Program-made: the position numbers and the translations under genes | In this document: one piece after another, positions 12,125-27,800 of the stretch | Position numbering within the stretch: position 1 is the first letter of the stretch | Layout of the letters: each line of letters opens with the position of its first letter | Source of the DNA: Orthonyx spaldingii | Lineage: Eukaryota; Chordata; Aves; Passeriformes; Orthonychidae | Direction of reading: 5' to 3' | DNA: 64,000 nt | NCBI GenBank assembly: GCA_013397795.1 | Contig: VZTJ01003846.1 | Coordinates: forward strand, 2,527,816-2,591,815 | Notes under the pieces: generated by a model | Databases searched by the model: none | Told to the model about the DNA's origin: nothing | Seen by the model: only the letters and a program-made list of their open reading frames with translations

Positions 12125-15100
12125 GTATGTTATTGCAGTTGGTGTATGAGAGTATGCCCCTTCTCCTAGAATCCAATTGCCTTTATGATTACATACAACT
12201 GAAGTTGAGTACAGGAATAAGGTATATGAGAATATACAGAATACTGGGAGGGTATTTGCACACTAAGACTGTTTTAAAGTGGGTTATATATGGTGCTAAT
12301 TTCAATATTGAAAACAGTATGAAAATATGCAGCATAGGAATTAACAGCAGAAACCAAAGGAAATGAGAAAGGCTTCTCTGAAGGCAAGGTGAGCCTCCCA
12401 TAGCAAAATTAAGCTACAGATATTGTTCTATAGACTTGTCACATCTTGAAAGCTGTTAAGCTATTGATATCCTCCTAACTATTCCACCCACCTCCCATTT
12501 GGAGATGGAAACAGCAGCATACAATCTCTGTGGCACCTTCACAAGTATATTCAAACTCCTTATTTAACTCAGTAGCTACAGACAGCCCTGCAATCCAAAG
12601 TGTCAACAGACACACTGCCCAACTGATTAGGAATAAAATATTGTGGGAGCTCAAGCTGGGGTTTCTGGGCTCTGTTTCCTGACTCTGTAGCAGGGAGCCT
12701 GGAACCTGTGAGGGACCAGAGCTTCACAGTTGTCGCTAAGGATGTTAGCCTTGTGTATCTAATGCAGAGACTCTTGAAACCAGCAGGGTTTGTCTGCCCC
12801 AGAGATGCAGTCACAAAAAAGTCAACTTTGAACTTATTCTGGGGCTATAGAGGCCTGAGATGTACCAGGCAAATAAATCAAATGTCTTTGGAGACAGTTT
12901 TTTTCTGCCCTTGGATTAGGAACAAGGCACAAAAGCTTGCAAAGCTTATCAGATCTGAGAAGATGAATGTGAAACATTTTGTCTTCTGTGACCTGGTGGT
13001 TTCTGCTGAATTTTCTAACCACTAAAGGATACAGATACTATCTTCATTTCAGCTTTATGCTAGTGAGATTTTCAAGGCTTAGCAATGTAGGGAATTTATA
13101 CAGGTCAATCCTTGACAAAATGAGGTAACTTTGCCCTTATAAACAATGGTTCTATAAGTGCCTAAATATTTGTAAAAGTCTGGTCTAGACTCTGTTAATG
13201 ATTTGATTAAAAGCCTAAATGAATGTCTCCTTGCCCCTGAAGAGGGCAAGAGACTGAGGCTATATGTGAGCGAATTAATTCTCATTTCTATGTACCTGGC
13301 TTTACAGAGGAGATTTTCACTTAGTAATTCACTAATATTCATAAATCATAGCTCACCTTCATGCATCATTTGAATATTGCCATAGCTTTCCTTCTGTGTC
13401 TGTTTGCTGGCCTCTGCATCTGGATTTATGCCAGGGATTAGGCAATTTGCTCCTTTGCTCTGTGCTCACTGCTGCTCCTCTGCTGGTAGATTAGCAAGAA
13501 TACTGGGGCAGGGATACTGGAGCTGCAATGGGAGACTGCATATGCACTCTGGCTTGAGAGCACTGTACAGACCTTGTCCTTTCTTTTGTCTTGTCGTCCC
13601 CATCTGCATCTGTCTTTGCAACCCTTCTGATCTGAGAGCACTGAAAGGTGTTTGGAAAACACCATTCAGACCTGCAGTTCTGTATAAAGGAAGGTACTGG
13701 AAAGATGTCATCATTACCTGCAGATAGAAATGCTTTATCTCTAAGAATGCAGAAACTAGAATTTATTTGAGTGCTGTATCTCCCAATTAGAGTTTTATGT
13801 ATTTGGGTTCATTCCATTTCATACCAACCAGCTCTGGGACTGGGGGATTTATGGCTTCTACTAATTTGCAGTCAGGATGTCAATCCCATCAAGGGTGGGC
13901 AGGGGATTGTGTAAAACAGGTAAATACTTTGCCATAGTTTGGTGCTTTTTGGGGACTGTGTGTGAGTGTTTTCTGCCTCAGAGAATGGGTATTCTCAAAA
14001 AACAGACAATATTCCCTATTCTCTTCAGAACTTATATGAACCCTATGATTTACATGAAATCTTGTAATTTCCAGGAAAGTAATTATGCACAAAATGTATA
14101 TATTCTCACTTCTCTCACCTTGTGCAGGTTCAGATGTCATTGATATTTATCCCCTAGCTAACGTGATACAAGATTCAAAAGAGTTGCCTAAGACACATGA
14201 GAAAAACCTCAATGTTCTGCTTTACAACAGGAGTTTTCACCAGATTCTCAGCATTTGCACTGAGTCAATACTGAAGGTAAGTTGTCACCCTTTATACTGA
14301 AAAATAAAAGTCTCAGCTTTTTTATTTGGAATAAGTTATCAGGAGGAAATTGGATAAGTTATTAATATGTATTATTCAAAGTGTTGTTTTTGTGGCTATT
14401 TTTGAGGTCCAGAGAAGTGGTAGTCATGAACCCTAGTTGGGTTCAGAAGATACAACTTTCCTGTTTAACAGTGCAACAATAATCACAAGAGGTACTGAGA
14501 ACCTGTAGTTTTCACCAACTGTTCGTATGTTACATGGCAAAATTTGCAGGGAGAGGTATCATCTTTTATTGGGTCAGTTGGTGATGCGTGGTATTCCTGT
14601 GGAGGTTTGTTTATGTAATGGTTTGTTCAGTTTATACTCTCTGTAAAGATGTTATTTCTCACTGTAAACCCTGCCTGACTGAGACCACAATGGCTATAAC
14701 ACCATTAAAATTACAAGATAATTTGGGGCACTTGGTGTTGCAGAAAATCAGATTCTAGACAGTGCATATGAAATCAGTGGCTGCTTCGTAAATCCAGTTG
14801 AATCAGAGCTATCCCACTACAGTGACCAAATTTTGTACTGGTATTTCATTATAAGGTGTTGCTTTAATTTCTAAAAGGTTTCAATAATGATCTGAGACAG
14901 TTGTTTCTACGTTTTTGGACCAAATGTTTGTGAAAAGCCTCATTTCTATATTCTGTGCAGAAACTATAACTCAAACAATTCTTTGTAGTTAGGATTTCTT
15001 TGCTTTCACAAAAACACTTTATTTTTTTTTTTTGTAAAAACACTTTATATTTAATGTCAGTCTCTCTGACTTAACAAGGGTCTGTATCATAGCATACATA

Positions 15101-15811
15101 AAAAATAGAGCCTCCCCTTGCCTGGGTGGCTTCCCTAGAGAGAAGAACATTTTTAGGGAAAATACACTGGTGTTTCAGTAAAAAAATTTGCTATTGGCAA
15201 TAATTTCTCCTATTACAGTAGAACACATTGTATGACTAGTTTTAGAGGATGTATTAAAAATATCATACTTTTTTTTTCAGGTCTGGGACCTAGAAACAGG
15301 ATCTCAAATATATCAAATAGAAGATGCACATGAACTGAATACTGAGGTGACCTGTGCAGCCATTGATATAAATGGGATTTATCTTGCTACTGGGGCATGT
15401 GATGGTAAAGCAATTAAATAACTACTTTTTTTTTTAACTTTACTACTTTTTATTACCTTTTTTTTTAATCACATGTTACAGTGGCAGACAGAACTCTTTG
15501 TCTTGACTGTATCAGTGACAGAGACTGTCAGTCTGTAGAAGGGGGTGTGTGTGTCTTGGTTGGGTTCTCTTTGATAGGTTGTTCAGAGAAAGGTGATGTT
15601 TGGCTGCTTGGGCTCTGGTTCTTCTTTTGACCTATTGGTCTTTGAAAGACTGTCTTCAAAGCTCTTGGTCTGAGAAGTTGTTTCCTCATAAGACTTAGGA
15701 CCTAGGTCTGTAACTAAATGGCTGCAGATGAACTGTAGTAATTTTCAAATTTTCTAGTCTCTAAGCTCAATTTTAAATGTCTGCAGTCATTGAACACTAG
15801 AAGATAGATAG

Positions 15812-15892
<81 letters not shown>

Positions 15893-18800
15893 CAGATAGG
15901 TTTCCTGAATTTTTCATGTCTGTTATTAAGGGTGCGTGAGTTTTAGGTAATGTGACAAGACCTCACCAATACACAAGTGCACACTGGAATTGTGCAGGAG
16001 GTTTTAATAATTTTATAATCTCTTAACATGAAAGAATAATTCTTCTTACATTAAAATGTTGAGTACACACCTGAATTATTAAAATATGTAAAATATATGA
16101 AAGCTGCTTCACATGAAGAGGAGATGATGGCCTATTCCACACAGTATACTGGCTAGTATTTCTTGTTGCTGCTTGGGAGCAGAGACTGCACCCCTTATGG
16201 ATCTTAAGAGCACAAAGGAAGGTGAACATTTTCAAGTCTCACAAAAGGAAAGTCACATGTAATTAATTGCTTTACTTAAGAAAATTCCGTGGCTCCTTCT
16301 CCCCACTAGCTCTGTAGGACAAATCCAGCAAACAGGTGCATCTGCTCATTGCTGTAGCACAGAACCCAAAGTCCTCTGCCACATAGCCACTCTGATTGCT
16401 CTCTGATAATGTTATTCAGAAACTGTAAGAAGTAAGATAAGCAGACGTCTTTTATCCTGGGCTGCACAAAAAAAAGACATGGGAAAAAGGATGGGAAAAT
16501 TGAGAGGGTAGTGGTGTTTTCTGGTGAGTTTTTTTGTCCCTACAGCTGCTTTGCTAAGAAATACACACAGTTACAATTTTTGAAAGACCAATGACCTACC
16601 TCTTGACCTCAAATTGGATTTTCTCTTTCTTTCTCTTTTACCTGTTTGATCCTATTTAAGCTCCTGAATTTGCAGAATAGGTTATTGCAAAAGGTTAATT
16701 CCCTTTTCTACATTTTTGTCATCCCTATGTAGGAACAGTGAAAATTTGGAAGTTTGAAAGTGGGCAAGAAGTTAAAGCCTTGCCTGTAGCACAAGACAGC
16801 AAAGATGAGCATCGTGTGCTGGAGATAGTATATCTGAAGGCTGATGAGGGTCAGCATGCAGTTATGGTTTTGGAGCAGAGAGGGAAGACGAAAATCATTC
16901 AGGTTTTTTAAATATGCTTCTTTTTTCCCCCCTAATTTCATTTGGTGGCCCCTCATTTTTGAGGTAAAATAGGACTCTTATTAATTAGTAGATTAATTGT
17001 CAAGGAACAACCTACTTTTTCAATGTAATCAAATTAGCTTTCTGTCTAGTGTTAAAATGTTCATTAGTCCATCACTGTTTTTCAGCATTGCCTTAATTTT
17101 TTGCTTGAGTTTGCTTTTTCATTTGTGATTGAGGTTTCGGTAGTCACAGATTCTCTAAGGTAATGGCTTTAAAATTTTGGTATTGTTACTACAGATGGGG
17201 TTTAGTCTATTTAAACAGCTTCTAAAGATAATATTTTGGTGAAAAGACTATTTTATTTTATTTTTGTTTAAAATTAATAGATTAAGACAGTGGATTCTTA
17301 TGAAATGATACAAAGAAATAAGGCAGTAATAAATCAGATTGACTTGCTTGGCTTGATTTTGAGCATCTACTCTGTTCCCTTCAGCTAAAACCAACAGGAT
17401 GCATTTGCAGCTTACAATAATTATGGCTTAATTTGTCAGACAAACCATGTTTCTGTGGAATTTTCTTCCTCAAATTGGAATGTTTAACTTGGGACAAAAT
17501 TCTTCTGATGCTTTAAAGCCACTATGTGCAAGGGAGAAAATGTGGGTTTAGACAGATGATATATTTGTGAAAAAATCCAAATATACAGGCACTCATCTCA
17601 GTAAATAATTTATTCTTTTAAGCCTTCTGCTAATGGAAAGCTTCTTTATATAGGGTTTGCTGTTGTTATTCAGAGTGTTTTGAAATACTACATCACACCG
17701 CTTGCTCCTCATTGTTTTATTGAAATTGTTAAACAATGCATTAACTGTAAATGATGTAAATGTATCCCTTGCCAAAGAGGTTGGTGAGGAATTGAATCTC
17801 ATCCAAGTCTTTATGAAGCTAAGTACATTAATACTTTTTCACATACTTGCAGAACTACATTTTTCCACAAACATTTCTATGATAATGAGAAATACAGGTT
17901 GTTTTTATTCACTTTTTTAAAGGCTCTAAATATGGTAGTTAGCAAGGTAAACTGGAATAGCTGTTCATCCAAAACTGTTCATCCTTTGCAGGAGTCTACT
18001 ATAGATCTCTCAATTTTTAATCCTTCCCCAAAGGCATTTCTTGTTTGATAAACTCAATAGCATAAGATTTACTAAAATCTTAATTATTGCTTCATTCTGC
18101 AGCTCAAGACATCTATGAAAACAGTAGCAAACCTAAGGAGCTGATTTCAGTAACACTTCTCAAAGTGGACAGAAATATCAATGTTAGAGCAGGAACTAGA
18201 TACTGGAGTGAATTTGTTATAGTTGAAAAAACATCAAAGTAACTCACAGTTGCCTCTAGACATGATGGGGAGGAATCAGTGACTCAGGGCTTTAGCTGAG
18301 TTGTGGCTTCTCTTATCACACAACTGGAACAACCATCACTTTTGCTGGATGTTTTGGTAGATATGAAATGGAGAGTAGCAATGTTAATGAAATAAGCAGC
18401 TGTAACTAAGGAGGCAGCTTTAAGGATGTAGTTAAACTGAGTAAAATCAGTAACTCTGAACTCCACAGCTGCACAGCTTCTAATATAACAGCAGGTAATT
18501 CAAGGTGAGCTGGAATATGTCTGGATGAATCTTCGGTTTGCAGTTTAGGCATATTCTAGTTAATACTTGTAACAGTTTTCATAATTTCTCACAGAAAACA
18601 AGCTTTTGATACACACTTGCTACAATTCTTTATGAATAGAGAAATCCTTCCCTTCCTCTTTCATTAAGTCAGTTATTTTAATAGGGTGACTCAGCTCAAA
18701 CAGATCTATATGTCACGTGGGTGCTTCCTGAGATAGTGCCGTTTCCACGAAGAAATCCAGTTGTGTATCTGTCACTGAAGCCTGGCTCCTTAAAAACACA

Positions 18801-21800
18801 AGATTTTTTTCCGGAGATTCGGCTTCTGTGTAACACCGCTACTTTGAAAAATGATTCAGAGGTGAGAAACACTTCAAAGTTTCACATCATTTACAGAAGA
18901 TTGGAAAGTTTACTGTGCCCTGAAGGATTTCATGTTTTAGCAACAGGACAAGAACCAAATAATTATTCCCCGCTGTGGTGCCTTCCAACCTTACACCTTC
19001 TATGATTCTGTGATTCCAAACTTTTCAGTACACTGAAATAAACACACAAAATAAATCATCTAAGAAAGTGACTGTTTCTAAGGGCTGTATCTTCCTAACA
19101 TTCCACTGCATGGTTATCATCATAATTAAGGAGTTGCTCTGAACATGCACTTCACATTCCTGTACCATATAGTTAAGTTGAGGCTCTCATATAAACACTT
19201 CTAGAAATGAGATGTCTTTCTTGCAATAGCTAGGCTGACCTTTAGTAATAGTGGCACATAAAGATCAAGCTGAGTATCAGAGTGATTCCATTTTCTCTTC
19301 TTACTGCTTTAGTAAAATAAAATGTCAAATTTATGTTTCAATTTATGTTTCAAATTAACTTGAATAGTTCACAAGACTTAAGTCCTGTGTTGTAAAATTT
19401 CACTAACTTTGTAACAGATGTGGATGATGTTTATGGAAAGGTCATTATATCTCTGTTCAGTGACTTCTTCCTTTAACTTGATTAGAGTATCTCCACAGGT
19501 ACCTACTTTTGATTAATCTTCAGCCCTTACCCATGTTTTCACATGCTGAAATTACCACAGTGTTGTAAATAACAGATCAGGTTGAAGGCCACTGTCCTCT
19601 GCAACAGGGAAATTCCCAATACTATCACTCCTTGCTTCCTTCTCATGCTCTATGTAGCTCAAATACAATACTATTAAAATAGCATCCCATATGCAGTTGC
19701 TGAAGACACTGTCAATTTAGGCACTTTGTTAGATTAACAGTTAAAACATTTCACTGTCTATAGTGTCCTAATTTTTCTTTTAATTTTCTTTGTAGACTTT
19801 TTTATCTTCTGTGGAAATTACATGTTTTGATGTTTTAAAAGTAGAAGGATGCAGTTTGATAGCTACAGGAAGTGCAAATGGTGAAATAAATTTGTGGGAT
19901 TTTGAATCTGCTTCTGTGAAATGCCTGTAAGTATTACTTGCATGCCTTTTGATGTCCAGTATGTAATACAAACTTTTCAAATGGCATACTGGAAAATCCA
20001 ATATGCCCAAATCTAAAGCGTGATTTACAAGTAAGAATTAAAGTAGCAATTTGTGTGGGCCCTCCTCCCCCCTACTTCACATTATTTTGCTAGCTAGTCC
20101 TGACATTGCAGGTAGGAGAAGTGATCAAGAGAGTCATTTGGGGAAGGGATGAGCTAATTAAAAGTGGTCTTTTAACATTTCAGCACTGCCACTGAAGGAA
20201 ACTCTCACTACATAAATCACTCTAGTCATTAACTAGAGGCTCCTACTGGGCTGTAGAAACATCCTTATTTTGGAAGTTTTGTGTTTGGGAGGATATTTGG
20301 AAATAATGCTACTTCAGGTGTTAATGGCAGATGTTCTACATTATCAGTATCTCCATAGCTGTCCATACCCAGAAGACTAGAAGTCACATTCAATGAGGAG
20401 AAAACTGATGTGATTTTGGAGGTTTGAGAGTAAAGATCTTTCAGAGAAAGTGACAAAGAGTGAGCATAGGATGGTTCCAGATAGTCTTATGCCCATTAAG
20501 CTGCTACATCAGTAAGCTGAACGATGGCAATATGTCTGGCTAGACTGAGTGGAGCAGCATGGCAGTATTCCTGTGTTAGTGCATTTTAGGACCATACAAA
20601 GTCAGTATTTAACTATCCTACCCAATAGTTGCACTTCATCATGTGTAAAATTGGCAAGTTTGTGAGAAAGTGAGCTGAGTTTTCTGTACCATGGAAAATA
20701 ATCAAAACTTAACTGCAGTTCAGACAGTGGCTCTTCCTTTGTATTTGCTTCCCTGTCTATGGAAGACAGGAAAGTCAATGCTTTGTAAGTAGAGTACTTT
20801 ACCCAGGGTTCACATCACTGTTTGAGTGCCAGCAAAAAGGTACTTTGCTAACATTAACTTAGTTACCTTCATCATAAGTTACTTCACTTTCCTCTTAAAT
20901 ACTAATCCTCAAGAAAATACTTGGCTGAATGAAATTTTCATCATTCCATCAGGTACCTGTTTTTCCTGGCACAGGCACATTCTGTATGTCCTCTTCACTG
21001 ACATTAACCCATCATAACTGGTTAACTGATTCTGAAAAACTGTCTAAAACTTTACGTGACATGCATTCTGGGAAATTAAAAGTTTAATTTTTCTTAATTA
21101 CAAGTTAAATGTGAAACATTTTCTGAAACAATACACAACCTATCTGACAAATATCCTGTACAAATATCTTTGTTTTCAGACGTAAAACTAATGAAGACAG
21201 CAAGCGTTCTGGAGTCAATGCCGTATTATTCCTTGTACATAATGTTTTCTCCTCCAGGTAACTCTGCATTTTATCTTCCTTGGGGACAGGCACAGTCACC
21301 TGGAATTTTGTTGTAGTAAAATGATGCAATGTTTCTCCAAGATAACTTATTTGAGATTTTATTTGTATTTAATCAATTCAAGTCCATACAGTTAATTAAC
21401 TTTCCCATCCTTAAATTTCCATGATGCTTGTCAAACCATATGATATGGGTTTTTTTCCACTCAGTTCTCCTTTTTTCCTCTAAAGGACCTCATAATTCTC
21501 AATTGTGTTGAAGAACTCAATAGAAAGTAGTTTTTGCCAGGTAGCAGTTTTCCAGTGTACCATAGCTTCATTTGTCTCTGTGAGATAATTATGTGGCAGC
21601 AGGCTTTTTCTTTATTTTAAACCTGATAAAATCCTCCTGCTATTAGATTCTCTCAGCAAAGAGGCAAGCACATCGAAGTGTGTAGTCACAAATTTCCTCT
21701 TAAAACAAGCTGGAAACTTCCATAGGTTGGTAGTATTGAATGAAAAACAGAATTTTAGCCAAATATGCTCATTTTGAAAGAAAGGCATTGCACCTGTACA

Positions 21801-24800
21801 TCACTTCAGAAACAGTTGTCTTCTAATGGATACACAAAGGCAAAGGTAGCCAAAAGGACTCAAACTCAGTATGGCTTAAATACTTATGCAGCTTTAAGTT
21901 TTTAGCAATTAGAGAGCTTTTTTGCTCTTGTGAACCATAAAGCTGGTTCATGGTCTTATGTTGCTTTAAAATCTTAAAGTAGCTTATGCTACTTGATATC
22001 AGTGCTACCTCATTGAACATAAATTCTCTTTTTGACATTATAACTTAATGATTAGTTTCAGAAATCCTAGCTAAATTTTAAAAAGTGATTAAATTCATAA
22101 ATAGATTTTTTTTTATAAATCAAACTAAGTTTTTACTATGCTTAAACAGGAGGATCCTACAATAACTTGGAAAATCATAGAGTTTTAGGATGTTTTGTAT
22201 TTACTGGGAAGATACCTGGATAAACTTGACTGTGATCAAATTTACAAATTTACACACACAAAAAAAAATGTTCAAGCATGATAGCAAGTCCATAAAATCA
22301 AACACTGAAAATTGCAAAGTTATGGGCACCTGTCCAAATTTAAGTGGACTACCCCAGCTGCCTACTTTCTAACTATCGCAATCATTGAAATACTATTGCC
22401 AGAAACGGAGCAGATGTGACATTGGTGTGAGTTATGTGGCAAGAACCACTTATTAACACAGAACTTTTCTTGACTCAGAAACAAAACCATTGAAGATCAC
22501 ATCCAATTTTTTTCCTTTTTCTTCCACAAAACCTCATTATTGAGAGTGTTCATAATAAACTGAAAATAAGTTTCTATAATTAACTGAAAACTATTTGCAG
22601 AGAAAGTACTGTGTAAAATGAAAGGGAACAAGCCAATGGCATGCAGTCAATTTTTTCCTTTCATGCCCTAAGGATGAATAATAATGTTACTTTTCATTTA
22701 CTATGGATTTCATTTGCTCAAAATTCCTGCCAAGGCAGTTGGCTGTGTAATGTGCAAATATTCCCTAGTTACTTCAAAAATTGTATAAAACCAATCGCCC
22801 TGAGTCTAATCAGTCTAATCAATTCAAGTACTATTTTATTAAGCTTTTCAATACTGGGTCATGTTGATTCCCAGATATCAAATGCTATCTTCAAGAATGT
22901 CAGTGATCTTCAATAATTTCTTTCACACAGGAAAAGAAGTTCCCTATTCCCTACTGCTACTGTGAAGAGTGATGCCAGTGCTATTCCAGAGCACAAGAGA
23001 AGGTCTGTGGACCTACCTGAGGTAGGTAGGGTGTTTTGATGAATTTGGTAGCATTCAAAACAAATTTCTACTTTCTTTTTGGTTTTGGTTTTAAAATACT
23101 GTAACTTACTAAAATCCCTCCATAACACCATCCACAAAACTAAATATCAAGAATTATGAAGAAATTCTATTTGTTTAACTTTGTTAAACTGACTGAGGTG
23201 GTGAATTAAGAATACATGGTCAGTCGGCTGGCTCTGTGACACATGGAATAGCTGACCATCTAAGGGTTTCTCAGATGCTTATCAGTAGCAATTCTGACTT
23301 TCGAATGGGGGTATAGAAGGATTCAAGGAGGAAGGTAAAATAGACAAATCATGAAGTACTTGAATAAAAGCAGAACTACATTGCAGCCACGCTTACTTGG
23401 ATACATTCTTTCAATAAAAGTATCCTTTTTCTTTTTTACCATCAATGTGCCAGTGTCTCAAGCTGTATATTTTTGCTAAGAATAGCAGTGTGGGTTTTGT
23501 GACACTTTTTGCCCTTCTATGCCAGAAGGACATGCCATACTTGAAGAGCAACTAAAAGTAAGTAGGCAAAAAGAGGAAAATCCTGCTCCCTCTCAGATTC
23601 TTACCAGCATGTTGTTTCAGCAGAACATGGCACTTGGATAGATTCCAAATCAGACACTGGCTTAACTGCCATCTGCAAATTAAAGTATCCAATACACTGT
23701 GCTGTGTCATCATTAGAATAACAAAATGGAAAGTGATTTGCAGCTTTTAAAAAGATCCCTGAAAGTCCCACACATCAAGCCTTACATATCAATGTGTAGA
23801 ACGAGACTGAAGTAACTTGTCCTTTTTTGAGATACCTCAAACACTCATTGCTGCAGAGTTTTCCCTGCCTCATTTGACTTGGCAATTTTTGAGGTCAATA
23901 TGCTGATTACTGTCAGCCTTGGGGATCCTCAGAAGCACAAATGAGGGACCATGAAAATTCTCTTACTGAAAATGCAGACATGAGGAAATGTTTAGATATG
24001 TATAAATGTATTTATATACTTTGTTATTAGCATTTTTGCTCAAGGCAGTAACAAGACTGTATGCATGTTCTGAATGAAACTCTCACAGAGATCTAGGTTA
24101 CATTCACATGATTGTAAGTGATTGACTTTGCTTGTCTTAAGAAATTAAGGCTATTCAGCCAAATTTATGCTTAACATGCTCCTTAATTCCCATTAATTTC
24201 ATTTTTGATTTGTTCATCTGTTATTTTGGTTCTCTTCAAATAAAATGTTTCTTGTTTACACTCAGTGGAAATTGGATGAATATTTGAATACTCCAACTAA
24301 AAACATAAATTCTTAAAATAATGTAAACTAGTGAACTGTTCTGTAGTTACACCCAAATTCCACTTCCTAATTCTCTTACATTTTATTCCTTGCTTTTAGG
24401 AAAATGTGGAAAGTGATGAAATTAATACTGAAGTAACAATAGGTACGGAAAGATGTTTTTCATTCTTATAGTTGTTGATCCATGAGTTCTGCCCAGATTA
24501 TTGTAGAAACTAAGTTTGTCTGTTTGTCTGGCAAACTGTGTTTAGAATAATTGGAATGGGTTGGACTTGATGATCTTGAAGGTCTCTTCCAACCTAGTGA
24601 TTCTGTGATTCTGTGAGTACCTTTGGTATGTGGATGACAGATCTTATCTAAATCTTCTGCTCCCTCCTGATCTGCAGTTATTTCCCAAAAGCCGGAACAG
24701 GATGCAGAATATGCAAGACCTTAATTGCTTTTTTCTCCAAGTAGACATGATAACACTTTCAGAGTTTGGGAATGTCAACTATACACACTTTCTCTCTACA

Positions 24801-27800
24801 TAAATATCCAAGCAATGAATTATTGAAATAGTACAGCAAGAGCCACTGTGAGTCAAGCATCAGTAAATGGCCTCACAGACAAAAGTTTCAAAACTAGGTG
24901 AAATTTTAGAAAAAAAATCTTCATTATTGTATATGTTCTTAAAAAATCATAATCAAGAGAGAGCCTAGTGCTTAAGAGTTAAAGCTGTGCAAATGAGTTG
25001 ATGGATTTGCAAGAAGTAAATCCTCTAGATTCTTCTGAATCCCATAGAAATCCTCTGCTGGAAAGCAGAATTTCCCAGTAATAAGAAACTTGATCATCTG
25101 CAATATGGATTTAAGATCAATTTATTTGGGAAAGAAAGCATACCCTAAAACCAGAATATTCATAAGCCTTGTAGCTGCTCAATGAAACAGACACTCATGT
25201 TAGCTCTTGCATCCACTGAATGTCTCTACATGGATCTTCATGGGACCTGCCAGCATCTCCAGCTCTGGAAAAGTCACAGCAGAAACTCAAAAAGATTCTC
25301 TGTGACCACCACTTTGCATTTAGCAAATTTTTTACAACTGGGGAAGTAAGTATAGAAATCTATGATTCCAGAACTGTTAAGTGTCATTTAGTTATTGAAT
25401 TTCATTGCTGAATTCATTGTTATCTCTACAAGCCTGATGTAGAGGCTGCACATCTGCCTGGTAGCTGTCCTGATGACCATTATCCTGCACTCCTCTTTCA
25501 CTCTCAGTTGTCAGCTTCCAGTTTCTGTAAAATCTATGGCTCTCTTCTAAATAAGGCTCCGCTGCATCACAGAGCAATAGTTCTGGCTGGTTTAGATAAG
25601 GCAATGAAGATTTTTTCCAATTTCTTTTCTTTCCCATGTCTATCCATATCGCTAATGTTTTTAGAGTAATGCCATCTTGATGATGGACTTTATTTTCAAA
25701 TTTAATTCTTTTTCTAGTGTTATGTAATTTCTGTGCATTGAAAAGCAATACTAAAACCTTTTAAGAAAATATGTGATCATTTGTGTTCCAAAGCAGAAGA
25801 AACAACTAGCTGTAAGAACACGCAAACGCCAAAGATGAATCTACAGTTGTTGAAGGCTAAAGCAGGACAATCGCCTATACTGGCTTCTGCTCATGAAAGT
25901 AGCTGTATCCGCCTGTGGAATATTCAGGTAGCCAACTGAATGTCTTTGGGAAGGGACTGGAACACTGAGAATATAATTTCACTAATCTTTGGAAAATTGC
26001 TCTTTAATTAGCAATTGCAGCAGCAGATGTTTACTGCATCTTTTGGTTATCAGTTTCTTCCATGGACACAAATTAGTTCTGCTTTAGTAACTGTAGCAGA
26101 GATTAATGGCAAGCAGAAAACAAAGAAACATGATTTGAAATAATTATAACAAACCGATTCTCAATTTAAATGAAAGTCTAGAATTTGATTTTTCACCCAC
26201 AACATTTACTTTCTAAGAGAGGATGACAGGCAAGGCAGAGTGTCCTTCTCTCAGAAGAGGAGAAATGTGTCTCGAAAATTGCACAAGCCAGCTGGCACTA
26301 GTAGGGTTACAAACCAAGAGAGAACAGTGTCCTAACAAATAGTGTCTACAACTGTTACAGGCTTGAAAAGCCAGTTACCCAACCAAATGGAAAAGGCTTA
26401 TTTGTCATATCATCTCACATCTATGAGATTTTATTCCAGACGTCATGTTACTCTAAATAAGATACACAAAGTAAATACAGTGAGATGGGAAAGTACCATG
26501 ATATGATTGGTTGATCAGTAATATTGGTCACTGTGGCAGACAGGGATCATAATACATCTGCCATGTAAGGCGTTAAGAGGAATTCCAGGTAAAGCAAGTC
26601 ATGGGGAGAATTTTTCAGGAAGATGGTGAGGTGACCTTGCAGATGTTTTATGCAAAAATATAAAATAATGGTAAATGTATCCAAGTATAGTATAGTAGGT
26701 GTGAGCTTTGTTGGGTTTTGTTTTCTTCATAGTTGATATATTAGTGTGCTTAGTTTCCTGTAGGAATCTCCAAGTTCATATGCCAGTGGTGTCATCTCTG
26801 AAATTATTTTCATCATCCTTACATGGATGACAAAATAAGAATCTCCTTGTCAGTGAGATATTCCCCCTCATGTCCTCCCAATCCTGAAGAGGCAATAATG
26901 GAGAAAGTCTACTGGTGCTAACTGGAAAAATAGAACAAGTCGGTGAAGGAGACATCATGGGCCCATTTGCAGCAAAAACCAACATTTCAATAGGAAATGA
27001 GGGGCATACTGATGTTTTTCCGTAGTAAATGAAGGGTAAGTGGTGAAGTAGGGGTAGCTACAACTAGACTGACTTGCCTGAAGAATTAAATAGCTTATCC
27101 TTTTCATGTACAAGAGACAGCAATCCAGAAGAATTTCACCACTTCTATCTTCGTCATTTGGTAGATTTAGGAATTTACCTTTTTAGCAGCTTTCTGAATA
27201 GATATGAGCTCAGTAATGCTGAATAGATAAAATCAATGGCACTAAAATTCTGATGAATTAATATTTTTAATGTCGGTATTGTAAGATAAATATGTGGGGT
27301 TTATTTATTTGTTTGTTTGTTTGCTTATTTTAGGGAAACTTAATGAAAGAACTTTTGCCATTTTCAGAACATCCCTCAGGTCCTCTAACAGCACTGTGTA
27401 CAGACATCTTCACTAAAATTCTTTTGGCAGGCAGTAAAAGTGAGTAAACATGTTAGTCATTCTGTTCAGGAGAATCAGTAGGACAAGAAAATATCATGCT
27501 GTAAATATGCCAGAAAGGTGGAAACAAAGATCCAAGTGCTGCCAGATTTTTTCCATCAAAGCTATAACTAAATGATTATAAAAGGAGTTTTGTTTTATGA
27601 AAGGATGGTAGATTAAAGCTTAATGTTACAGTGTTATCAGTAGAATTGTTTTCATAAAAGACATTAAAATTTTCTTCATTCACATGCCCTGCATATACTT
27701 TCCATCTGAATTATTACATTAATCCTAAGGGCAGATTACTACTCAGAACAGGCAAAAATTTCAGTTCCATGGTAATAATACTAAATAAAAAGTTGCAGCT

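Noticed and set aside
13404..13727. 107-codon plus-strand frame with overlapping minus-strand frames
   Set aside because: Several frames are open on both strands at once, which reflects local composition; no family resemblance or promoter.
15714..15917. Minus-strand frame with SIYL repeats
   Set aside because: It is a translation of the GATA microsatellite, not a gene.
25392..25748. 118-codon minus-strand frame just before a WDR64 exon
   Set aside because: No recognisable domain, no matching splice or poly(A) signals, and AT-rich intron context; most likely chance.
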